Origin: Casuarina equisetifolia
Taxonomy: Eukaryota > Streptophyta > Magnoliopsida > Fagales > Casuarinaceae
Direction of reading: 5' to 3'
Length of the DNA stretch: 64,000 nt
NCBI GenBank assembly: GCA_028551475.1
Contig: CM052358.1
Span: forward strand, 2,916,501 to 2,980,500
Below are positions 12,857 through 23,794 of the stretch, piece by piece (the stretch's first letter is position 1; the number at the start of each line of letters is the position of its first letter). Both the position numbers and the translations under genes were made by a program. Below the pieces are notes generated by a model. It ran no database searches and was not told where the DNA came from. It saw only the letters and a list, made by a program, of their open reading frames with translations.

Positions 12857-14457
12857 ATGGACAGGAACCGGCCTAGACACGTTGCCCTCCTGAGACAATC
12901 CCTTTTTGATGAGGTTTCGATCTTCTTAAGATTTGGAATTGCCTGAATTGTCTCTTACTTCGATATCTTCTTTATGTTTATGAATATCAAAGCGCATAAA
13001 TGTTAGATATAAGTCCATGATGCTTGGACACTAAGCATGTAGCTATAAATATTGCTAGGGTTTGCATGCACACATAAATGTCATACATGATAAAGAGATG
13101 AATGATGGAACGCTGTAGGGATTGCTGGACGAACAATTTATCCAGTTGGAGGGCCTGCAAGACGATTCTAATCCAAATTTCGTGGAGGAAGTTGTCACAT
13201 CCTACTACGAGCACACATCTAGGCTAATGCTCAACGTAGAGCAAGCGTTGTTAGTTTCCTTTCCCCCCCTTTAGCTGTGTCCGTTTATCTTAGTTTAGTT
13301 TTTTCTTTGCACCTTTTTCTGTAAGGGTGGTAATAATGTTGTATTGGGTCTATACATGCAGGGGGAGGCGCCCACTTGATTTCAATAGCCTGGATAACTA
13401 TATGTATGAGATCATGGGAAGTAGCTCAAGGTAAATAACTTTATCATTTAGTTATTAATCTAGGTTTAAGGTAAATATGGTTTTAAAAATGGTGGAAAGA
13501 ACAAGATAACAGCTGAGGGTTGCGAAAGGTTGCTGTGTTGGGTTCAGACCAGCGATGTTCTCAATCTCAATTCTTTGTTTACTGGTGCAGCTTCGGAGCT
13601 ACAAAGGTGAAAGCCGAGGGTACACTGTTCAGGGAATACTGCAGGGCACGAAATGAAGAAGGGTAATTCATCTTCCTACTTAATTCATAACTACACGGGA
13701 GATTGTCAAATTTGAATCCCTTGTTCTTCTTTTTTGTTGAAATTTCTCACAAACAGATTGTTTGTATGGTCCTAAAGTCCTCTATATTTAAACAAATCAT
13801 TCTTCCTTCTAATAAGTTGATTTTAAGGAAAAATTTGTATTTTTAATACAGTATCAGAGTTCACGAATCATGTAAATTATTTCATGTTATAGTAAATGAT
13901 TTAGAAATAAGATCTTCTTACAACATGTAAGTTGACCTAACAATAGTTACAAAAAATATGTTAGAATGTTCCACATTACTTGTAGTTTATTATGAAACCC
14001 TATATTTGAATAAATTGCATCAAAGACAAAAACATCAACATTCATGTAACAGCCGCTAGGTAGTATAATAATATGACCTGAAAAAAGGATGCCTAGCCAG
14101 ACATGTCACAGTTGTTCAAAGATATTCAGAGGTTCCATCTCCCATAGTTAGCTTGTACGGAAACCAGACAAATACCTTTGGAGGTTGTATCACTGGATTG
14201 TTAAGTTATAGTAATGATTGTGTTGCATGAACAAGACAGATGCACGAGGACTTTCCAACAACTGAAGAAGGAATATTCCAGCCTAAAGAGGAAACTTGAA
14301 GCTTACTTTCAGGTGCCTTTGTTTTCTCTCTTTTTCAGTGGGATTCTATAGAATTTTGTCACTTCGATTCATTTATCTTACATCTTTCATCGCTTTTACT
14401 CTCATTATTCAGCAAGCAAGACAAGCTGCCCTCAACCAGAGAGCATCTCGGCCCTAG
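12857..14457 (+). CDS. Pseudo-histidine phosphotransfer protein (active-site His replaced by Tyr)
   Basis: Tandem copy of the AHP4-like gene. Six exons: 12857-12913, 13119-13249, 13362-13430, 13591-13662, 14240-14312 and 14413-14457. They give 148 residues; internal exons 2 to 5 are the same lengths as in the first copy (131, 69, 72 and 73 nt) and all joins are in frame. The active-site motif reads Y-E-I-M-G-S-S-S-S-F-G-A: Tyr78 replaces the phospho-accepting His, Glu replaces Gln, and Met81 replaces the conserved Lys. The docking helix (LDEQFIQLEGLQDD) and the C-terminal helix (LKRKLEAYFQ) are kept. Such a protein should not carry phosphate but could still bind kinases or response regulators, as known for Arabidopsis AHP6, where the His is Asn. 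The rest of the sequence is AHP4-like rather than AHP6-like, so the loss looks independent. The frame is fully open, arguing against a dead copy. Confidence 0.9.
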
Positions 14458-15420
14458 TAAGCAACTCATACAAGGACGGCTACCATGGATTCTACCTGCT
14501 AAAGTTTGATTTGAAAACTTTGTACTTTCCCTATGCGCAAATCCATAAGAGAATGTTTTGTCCGTTCTACATCTTACCTAATAAATAAAAAATGCAGCCC
14601 ACCTTTCGTTTTCTACTTTCATGCAATGACAACATCTATTCCATAATGCAGATTTTAACTTATTCTTTTGATGAGAGAAGCAGCTTTAATTCTAAAGAAT
14701 AACGAGTTTTTTTTTTTTTTTTTTTACAAATGTTTGAGGTATCAAATATATCTTAGCGTTTCATATAATATAAAAATTTAAGTTTCAAATAACATATCTT
14801 AAAAAATATTTTCACACTTAAAACAAATAAACATATTTAAGTTTGGTTGGTATTTTACATTTTTAATATATTAATACATTATATTTCTTATAAATAAAGG
14901 TGTTTCCTTGTAAATTTGGATAAACAAGCCCAAGCCTTCAACCAATTAATGGATCTGCATTTTGGGTTCGATTTTCAGTCCCAAAAAGCTACTCACTTCT
15001 TTCACCTTCCCAGGAGCCTATTGGGCTTCTGTTCTTCTGGGTCAACCCCCTTTGGTTCCAAGTCATTTTGGGCCTTTAATTGGGTAAGTGAACAAAAAGC
15101 GTTTAGGATTTTGTCCAAAAACCCTATTAGAGGTAGACCTCCCTTACCCAGGTATGAGAATTGTTATTTCAATTCAAGAGTTAAATTTAGGTTAACTTTG
15201 TGTATATTTTTAATAAAAAAAGATATTAAAATATACAGAAAAATTTAGAACTCGCAATTAACAAGCAAATGAATATTTTTGCAAACCATAATGATTAAAT
15301 CAAATTTACTATCCGTAAAGAAAATCAGCTAGTTTTCCAATTGCTGTCTAAGGGGTCGACACAAAACCAAGTAATGGGTAAACACTGTGACGTGATAGAA
15401 GAAATCTAAGCTCAAGCAAA
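14458..15420. other. Spacer between the pseudo-HPt gene and ELF7
   Basis: AT-rich intergenic DNA with a run of about 20 T near 14708-14728. An open frame of 110 codons at 14916-15248 has no recognisable domain. The promoter of ELF7 should lie at the right end, but I see no clear TATA box. Confidence 0.55.
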
Positions 15421-15802
15421 ATAGTCTTCATTTTCTCCGCACAGAAGCATCAAGTTCGCTGTGATCTCTCTCGCTGACACTCTCTTGGGTTACTCTAAGC
15501 GCTGTTTCTCTCTAATATCTATGTTTGCATGTCTACATTCACGCAATTCAGCGTTTTGTGCGGATTTTTCTTTGTGATCAGACAATTTTGGGGCCTATCT
15601 CCCTTAGGGTTCGAGTCGATTCCGTGATAAAGGTCTAGAATCGGGTTCGGAATTTTGGATTTTTCTATTTCGTCGGTTTTTACTTTGTTTGAATCAAGGA
15701 ACTTGAGGTGGGATTCGATTTGTCATCCCGGGATCTGTTATATCGTGAAGTTCGTCCTTCTGATTTTGATTCATCAGCGATTTTGGAATCTGATTCTTTG
15801 TC

Positions 15803-16033
15803 TAGGGTTTTTTTAAGGGTTTTGATCTTATTTTACTCGCCTAGGGTTCAATCCCTGTACGTTTCCAAATTTCAGGAATCAGAGGCTTGTCTTAGGGTTT
15901 TGTTTGCTCTGTTCACGTTGAAAGTGCAAGACCTGGAGCAACAGAGCTCTCTATTCTAGAGTTCTACTGAGCCAATAGGAGATAGAATTGAGGATTTGAA
16001 TTCCTGTCTTTATCTCTCTCTAACCTAGGGTTT
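15803..16033 (+). promoter_or_regulatory. Telo-box-like motifs in the ELF7 5' leader
   Basis: The octamer TAGGGTTT (telo box AAACCCTA on the other strand) occurs at 15803-15810, 15893-15900 and 16026-16033, with a one-base variant at 15842-15849. Telo boxes are a known feature of plant housekeeping promoters and leaders, and of Polycomb recruitment sites. The region lies just upstream of the ELF7 start and is probably transcribed. An 83-codon open frame at 15708-15959 could act as an upstream ORF if the leader is not spliced. Confidence 0.55.
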
Positions 16034-16057
16034 TTTTTTCCGGGTAAAAGATCTGCC

Positions 16058-19000
16058 ATGGCGTCGTACAGGCCCTTCCCTCCACAAGCCTCATTCGCGC
16101 CGCCCCCAAATCAAAACCCTCTACCACCGCCACAGCCACCACCTCCACCACAAGCACATCCACCGCACCATCGAGCTCAGTTCAATCAGAATTGGGTTGG
16201 GTATAGTGGTGGTGGTGGTGGTGGTGGTGGTGGTGACGGGTCCATGTCCTCAGCTCCTCCTCCTCCTCCAACTTCTTCTTCGTATCCCCCCAACTACAAC
16301 GCCTCCCAGATGCACCCCAATTCCAGTTACCACCATCAGCATTACGGCTTGCCAAGGGGTCAACAGCACCCTCCTCCTCCTCCTCCTCACCAACAATATC
16401 CCTATCAGCCGCCACCGCCGCCTCCCGAGTCTTCTTACCCAGCACCTCCACCGCCTCCGGCACCTTCTATGCCACCAACGTCTGTGAATATGCAGCCTCC
16501 GCCAGCTCCCATGTATTTCCCGTCTGGTCAGTATAATCAATACAGTCATCAACCAATGCAGCCAATACGCCCACCACCTCCACCACCACCTTCCTCTCCA
16601 CCCCCAAGTTCTTCGGTTCCTCCACCTCCTCCCCCAAGTTCACCACCTCCTCCTCCTTCTGCCACTCCACAGAATAAGGAGAGTGGAGCTGATAGGGGGT
16701 CGCATGAGCGTGATAAAGTGACTTCCAGGGAGGTATTAGCTTCTGGAAGGAGGGAGCATGGTCACTTGAATCATGGGGTTCCTCCTAAACAGCAGCTGAA
16801 GCCAGCAGTCCCTCTTTTGCCAGGGAAGAAATCAAACGGCCCTCCAGGGAGGGTAGAGACAGAGGAAGAGAGGAGGTTGAGGAAGAAGAGAGAGTTTGAG
16901 AAGCAAAGGCAGGAAGAGAAGCAGAGGCAGCAGTTGAAGGAGTCCCAGCACACTGTTCTGCAAAAGACTCAGATGTTGTCTGCTGCTAAGGGGCATGGGT
17001 CAATTGTGGGGTCGCGGATGGGGGAGAGGAAAGCTACTCCACTGTTGAGTGGTGAGAGGATTGAGAATAGATTAAAGAAGCCAACGACGTTCTTGTGCAA
17101 GCTGAAGTGAGTATGTTGATCACGATCCTTGTTTTTATATTTTATTATCTGTATATTAGCACTTTTAAGATCCACAGATGGATGAAGTAACCTTTGGCTT
17201 AGGGCTATAGCTATGCATTGTAGATGAAAATGGATTTCTGTTTTTGAAGTGTAGCAACAAAGTTCTTTCTAGCGGTTTTTGTAGGTGTGGATTGGAATTA
17301 TTTGTTTGTCCTGGTATACTCTGTTCTAAACTATAACTTTTCTTGTCATTCCCTATTCTCGGTAGCTTCTGATTTAGTTATTTGGTCCAAGTGGGAGCAT
17401 CAAATGTAAATTGATCATAAATTAGTGAGAGTGCCAATGTGGGGGTGAATAACATTTGGATGTTCAATTTGATTGCTTCCTATGCATGCTATAAATATAC
17501 TTGTATGGAATATTCGAAATTCATGTGCAAATGTTAGCATTATTTGCTTCGCATGCTGACTCTGTTTCTTTGTATGCAATATCTTGTCCTGCCTCCTAAA
17601 GATTTCGCAATGAACTCCCAGATCCTAGTGCACAACCGAAGCTCATGGCTATGAAGAAAGATAAAGATGAGTACGTCTCTCCCCCCATATATCTGTCTTT
17701 CTTGCATGCTACTCAGATACAGTGTATGTTAGTTTTGATGGACATGCTTATATTTTTGCTAGAACTGCAGAATGAACCTGCCTGAGTGTGCTTGCAACTT
17801 TTAGATTCTAGTGGCACTATAGTGTTTAATACTTGTTTAGGTGTTGCTGAGACTAAAAGTGACGTGATTTAACTCATTAAGTTTTTTTAGTAATTTTTTC
17901 ATATGTTGATTCTGTATTCAAATTAGTAAGTGGAAAATTATGATAGTTATCAAGGTAGAAAAATTGGTGGAAGCACAAGAAAGTGGTGTTTCATGTAAAG
18001 GAAAGAATAGTGGTAGGAAGGAGTTAAGAAGAAGGAAGCTGAGTTGATGCGTCTAGTATGTAGGTCATGCGAGCAGGAAGAACTTTTGCTTCAGTTGTTT
18101 TTGGCTGCTTTAATTCCAATGTGGTTGTGCTATGGCATTGTTAGTGAAAGGTGATGAAGAAATCACAAGACAAAAGGGGTAGAGAAGAAAAATAGAAGAA
18201 TGAGGAATAATCCAGGGAAGGTGGTGGTTTACACCTAATTCAGTCTTTAGTGAACAAGAGATAATCTTGTTGGCGCACATAAGTTACATCTAATGGAATA
18301 GGCCCCTTAAAGTTATGAAGAGGGCATCTGAAGCCTATGGGAATTAAGGATGGCCCTGCCACATTTATCTCTTGGATCCTTGACGATTGCACCTCTCATT
18401 GTATGATGGTTTGGAAATAAAAGTAATTGGATCTAGCCCTTTGTAGTTTATGGTAGATTTATGTGAGCTCTAATGAGAAAATATTTTAGGTTGATTTTTC
18501 GGGTCACATGGAAAATGGTTGGTTGGATGTCTTTCTTTGGCTTCTGCAGTATATGTTGGTGCATAAGTTCCACACGTAAAGGGATAATCTTGATAATTAA
18601 GTATTGGATTAAAATAATCAAGATAATCTGAGGGCAGTTTCCATCTGTCGTTCCTGGACTATTGTAGATTTTAAACCTCGGTATTGTGATGGTTTGGTAG
18701 CAAATGTTGCATTCAATGGTATTTTTAAGCAGAGCTTTCATAGTAGAATTTTTAGGTTTAGGGTGAATTTTCTCTGATCACATGGAAAATTATCAGAATA
18801 ACTCATTGTAAAATTGTCACTGAAAATCTAATTATTTGACACCAGTGGTTCTCAGATAAGCTTCTGGGCATTCTCATCTTTCTTTGTTATGTTTATATGT
18901 CTTGTGGACCATGATCTAAATCTATTGCCTAAATGTTGTGGGAAATTTTGTGCTCTACTTTTTCAGATACACAAAATACACAATTACGTCTTTGGAGAAA

Positions 19001-22000
19001 ACTTACAAGCCCAAACTCTTTGTTGAGCCAGACCTGGGGATACCACTTGACCTTCTTGACCTCAGTGTCTACAAGTATTGTCCCTCAACATCTTTTAACT
19101 ATTTGAGATCTTCAGCAGTTAATTTATAGCATGAGAACTTAGATCATCTATTTGTACTCGTCCTAACAGCCCTCCCAGTGTTAGACCACCCCTTGCTCCA
19201 GAAGACGAGGAATTATTGCATGATGATGTAGCAGTGACCCCTGTAAAGAATAATGGCATTAGAAGAAAAGAAAGGCCTACTGATAAAGGTGTTGCCTGGC
19301 TTGTTAAAACACAGTATATATCCCCTCTTAGCATGGAGTCAACAAAGCAGGTAATTGAGTGCATTCCCACTTGTACTGAACATTAATTTCTTGGCACATA
19401 TGCTTTGCTTCTTTATCCGCTGACCATGTCGTTATTTCAGTCTTTGACTGAGAAACAAGCAAAAGAATTGAGAGAACTGAGGGGAGGCCGAAACATTTTG
19501 GACAACCTTAATAATAGGTTTGTTGTTACTCTAACCTGTCCTTCTGAGAATAATGTACTGGAAATGTTTCTTGAGATAATTGTCCACATTCATTTACTGA
19601 TAGGCATTTCTAACTTTTGTCATCAGAGAACGACAAATCAAGGAAATAGAAGCCTCTTTTGAGGCATGCAAGTCACGCCCTGTTCATGCAACAAATAAAG
19701 ATTTATATCCTGTAGAGGTTCTGCCTTTGTTGCCCGATTTTGATCGGTATGGATCTTCCTTACACTATTCACATACTTTCAGTTGGGAGCAGCCCATGAT
19801 TAATCACTTTGGCTCCCATGCACAAGATTTTTCAGTTGATGCAACTATGAGAATGGTGTTGCAGATTTTTGTCTTTGGCATGTTTATCTATTTTTCCCTT
19901 CCCATGAAATATTATTGTTAATTGATGGCCATAGATTATTATTATTTATGGTATCGTTGTTGCAGCCACGTTGATGCCCTGAATTATTTTCTCACATCTG
20001 AGCTGGTCACTAGTAGCCCGTTATTTTCCTAGTTTGTCTGTGCTTTTGGAAATCAAAAGGTGCTACAAGAGATGCTCACAATCTTCTGTTGGTGGTCCTT
20101 TATTTCAAATCCTATTTGCTTCTAGGGTAACGAGTTATTAGGAGCTTTGAATGAAGGATTTTGCTGATGATTGTTTACTTATAAGACATTTACCATTTAG
20201 GCATTGAGGATCATATTTCATTGACTGATTCCATATTGATGTTTGAGTTGTCCATGATGCTGTGGTACTAGGTATTACAATTACCATTTAGGCACTGAGG
20301 ATCATATTGCATTGAGTGATTTCATACTGATGTTTGAGTTGTCCATGATGCTATGTACTAGGTATTACGATTATCATTTAGGCATTGAGGATCATATTGC
20401 ATTGACTGATTTCATAGTGATGTTTGAGTTGTCCATGATGCTATGATACTAGGTATGACGATCAATTTGTCACTGTGGCATTTGATAGTGCTCCTACAGC
20501 TGATTCAGAAACTCATAACAAGTTGGATCAAACTGTTCGTGATGCCTATGAATCACAGGTGAGTTCAGTGTCATTTTGCACGACAGCAGGGTGGGTACCC
20601 AGTGAGCTTACAGAAACCGAGGAAAATTTGGAAGCAAATACAATCCGTACCTATGTCATTCTATTTTGTTGATGAGGGATTATATGGGATCTAATTTTTT
20701 TGTACTTCTAGCCTTCCTGTTTAAAGAACTGTTGTTCTCGCTCTCTTACTACAACACATTTAAAAATTGTACACAATTGCTATACACTAGATTTTAGTAA
20801 CAAGACCTTCCCTTTCCACAAAAGTTACGAAAATCTTTATTTATCATTTCTGATCAATCATTTTGCTATCTGCCTTTCATATATAATCCATAATTTTCGT
20901 GGGGTTACAAAGTGGGGTCTCGCAGAAGTTCTGCCCATATTAGAGTTCCATAGTTATTGATAAGAAGTTATTACGAGCCAGTAGTACATGGACTAGAATT
21001 TAGACTAACTAGAGTATTTTCGGGAATATTTTTATGATTTATTTGTGCCATTTATGTATACAAGTTCAATCTCATCTATCATCTCCTTTTCAGGCCATTA
21101 TGAAGAGTTATGTTGCAACCGGCTCAGATACAGACAAATCATTTTTGGCGTACATGGTTCCTTCTCTAGACGAGGTAGATATTCCCTTACCTTCCAAATA
21201 ACTTGAATAAGTAATGCAATTCTGACTCCTTTTTCTTGCTGTTGCTTTATCATATTAGTTATGATTGTTGAACTACAATGATTTAGGTGGTCTTTATATG
21301 TTTTCTGGTGGCAGTTATCGAAGGACATGTATGATGAACATGAAGATATCTCATATTCTTGGGTTCGCGAGTACCATTATGAAGTATGTTCCTTGATTTT
21401 TGACATCTTACTCCTGCAGCAAGCATATAATCTCTGACTGAGTTTTTTTCTCTTCTTTATTCAACAGTTTCGTCTTGATAATGCGGATGACCCCACGACA
21501 TACCTTGTTTCTTTTGACAAATCAGAAGCACGCTATGTGGTATTGACTTCAACTTGGATTTATATATAATGCATGCAATGTTTTCTTTGCTGGTGTATGC
21601 GTATGTTTCTGTGTTAGTTGGCAGTTTTTTCACATTGTCTTTTGATGCAGCCTCTACCAACAAAACTAGTTCTAAGAAAAAAGAGAGCCAAAGAGGGAAG
21701 ATCTAATGATGAGATCGAACACTTCCCCGTACCTTCTAGAGTGACTGTACGGCGAAGGTCGGCTGTTTCTGCAGTTGAATTGAGGGATCCAGAGGTATGA
21801 CTATTGATCTATTTGTTGAAGATTAAACTAGCAGTGCTAGAATTTTGCTATACTGTACCATCAATTTGATTGTACTTCCAGGCTTACACCCATTCAAAGG
21901 GAAGCTTCTCAAATTCTAAGAGGGAGGGATTAGACATTGAAGATGGTCTTGAAAGACCACAGAAGGTTGCCCGACATCACGATATTGATCAGTATAGTGG

Positions 22001-22025
22001 AGCAGAAGATGAAATGTCGGATTGA
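16058..22025 (+). CDS. ELF7: ELF7, PAF1 subunit of the Paf1 complex
   Basis: Nuclear scaffold subunit of the RNA polymerase II-associated Paf1 complex, needed for elongation-linked histone marks and, in Arabidopsis, for FLC expression and flowering time. Twelve exons: 16058-17106, 17602-17670, 18967-19074, 19170-19350, 19441-19517, 19627-19746, 20453-20558, 21094-21174, 21315-21383, 21468-21539, 21651-21794 and 21882-22025. They total 739 residues and all joins are in frame. The first 220 residues are Pro-rich with a poly-Gly run from a GGT repeat (about 16206-16235). A charged coiled-coil stretch rich in E, R, K and Q follows. The conserved PAF1 core starts at F-R-N-E-L-P-D-P-S-A-Q-P-K and includes TKYTITSLEKTYKP and DAYESQAIMKSY. 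The acidic end is GAEDEMSD. Intron 6 carries a three-copy tandem repeat that copies the splice acceptor (separate entry). Confidence 0.95.
20192..20463 (+). repeat. Three-copy 90-91 bp tandem repeat spanning the intron 6/exon 7 acceptor of ELF7
   Basis: Units begin near 20192, 20283 and 20373, each with 'catttaggca(c/t)tgagg' followed by 'atgtttgagttgtccatgatgct' (split here by small changes). Each ends in an acceptor-like 'tactag/gtat'. The third copy's AG at 20451-20452 is the true exon 7 acceptor. The AGs at 20270-20271 and 20360-20361 are duplicates, and the first bases of exon 7 are also copied in diverged form. Use of either upstream AG would meet an in-frame TGA just before the true acceptor. 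Confidence 0.85.
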
Positions 22026-23794
22026 TTTCTTCTGAACCAAATGCTGCTGCACTGAAGTGAAGCTTCCCATACCGTGGACTGGTGGCTCGTTGCTCTTTGT
22101 ATTATTGCGCTAGATGCAACTGAGGTAAAATTCTAATGTATCATTATATGTTCATTCCAACCTCCAGTTATATGTTGAAAACATATTTTCAGTTGTAGCT
22201 GATTCTAGTTCACATTGGTTCTTCCTTTTCAACACCATGCAAGAGAAAGCGAATCATAGCGCTGTAAAGAATAGTCAGATGTAATAAAATTTTGTTTCAA
22301 TTTCTCTAACAAATTCACTAAATCATTGAGATGTGTTGTTCTTTCCAGCAAGGATAGTTGTCATTCCTCGACTCTAGCAGATGTTTGTGTGATTCAATGA
22401 ATTATACTATTTTGTGTTTGCATGCATATTGAATATATATCCTTGACGTGTTGACTACAATCCCAGCACCTTTCTTGAAAATGTGATTGGGTCCTCTTTT
22501 AGAGATTTGATGTTGTCAGATCAGCTGGATTAATATTTTCATATTCTCCATTGCCACATTACAACATCCGGGAATTCTAAGCATTAACGTTCTCCTCATT
22601 AAAACATAAGAGTTAATCGCAAGTCAGTGCCGAGTCAGTCCAGGCTTTGGAAAGAATGAGCAAAGAACCTCTTACACACTAGATTACAGGGTTGTTCAAA
22701 GACCAAATCGACTTATACGTGCCAAAGTTAATCGCGGTATGTATGATTTAACCTATATCCAGAACAGTAAAGCGTTTTAGATTCCAAACAGTAAGAAGTT
22801 TGGTTCAAGAAGCAGCTCAATAATATGAATTATATAAACTTAAAAAAGCCCGGTTCAACCCAAAAATAGGACATTTTTCTTATTCTTCTTCGGTGCGGAG
22901 TTCGACCAAGTAGTTTCCAGTTCAATATTTTAATTTCAAAAAGATTTCAGCTGCGACGACGTTAATTATGAGATATAATACATGGAGGTCCGCGTTCTAC
23001 GCACAGTTGAGGATAATCAAGGCAAGCCTTACTGGGCTCGCGCAGGTCTTCGCTTTAGCTAGGCTACTACAGAACCACGCCCATCTGGTTCTGTAGTCCA
23101 CATGGGCCTGGGTTTCGATCCAAATTGATTATTATGATGCTGGGCTTCTCAAGGCCCATACGGTTTCACATACAAACTTGCATCATCCAGTTTCTAGAGT
23201 TCGTTTTACATCACTACCAGATAATTGTCGTGGAAGTTCACAAGGGAAGGACCAGTTCCTTCTAACGTTATGCCCCTGGTTCTATTCTTAATACCAAATC
23301 AGATTAGCAGAGCCTGCAACTTACCATTTGGTAACTAGAGGGCCGCTTACTCCTTATTTTGAACTAAAATGTATTTCCTAATGAAACAATTGAGCGGAAC
23401 TTCTAGAGTGCGCAAGCAGTAACGTCAAGTGGCTGCATGAACACAATCCAGACGCATAAGGGCAAGTATTTTTCCCCAGCAACCCGGCTACAGACGTGGC
23501 AACTATACGTGCAGACAGAGGCAACAGAGGAGAGAAGTGAAACAGATTCTCATCTACCCATGTTCAAAAGAGAAAATGGGGCGATGGATTGTTGCCATCT
23601 TTCTATGGAAAAATAAATTAATCACATCAATTTCTTGATAACAAGAAACATTCTTGACTAACTTAGATATCTACAGATACTATCATCCGTGCGAAACTAA
23701 AAATTTCAGGCACTTCGCTGGCTAGGCACAACAAGGAATCAAAACAAATTGATAAATCCGGCCACCCAGCCTCAGAAAAACTCTGTTGTGTCAT
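22026..23794. other. Convergent spacer between ELF7 and MMS19
   Basis: Holds the 3' untranslated regions of two genes that point at each other. No coding sequence is supported. Around 22950-23130 the base composition is richer in GC than its surroundings, and a short perfect hairpin sits at 23066-23097 (separate entry). Confidence 0.6.
23066..23097. repeat. Perfect 12-bp inverted repeat with 8-base loop
   Basis: ACTACAGAACCA at 23066-23077 and its exact reverse complement TGGTTCTGTAGT at 23086-23097 enclose the loop CGCCCATC. It lies between the converging 3' ends of ELF7 and MMS19. A role in RNA folding or 3'-end formation is possible but unproven. Confidence 0.7.

Noticed and set aside
16182-16670. 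Long minus-strand frames opposite the ELF7 first exon
   Set aside because: They are shadows of the Pro- and Gly-rich coding repeat on the plus strand.
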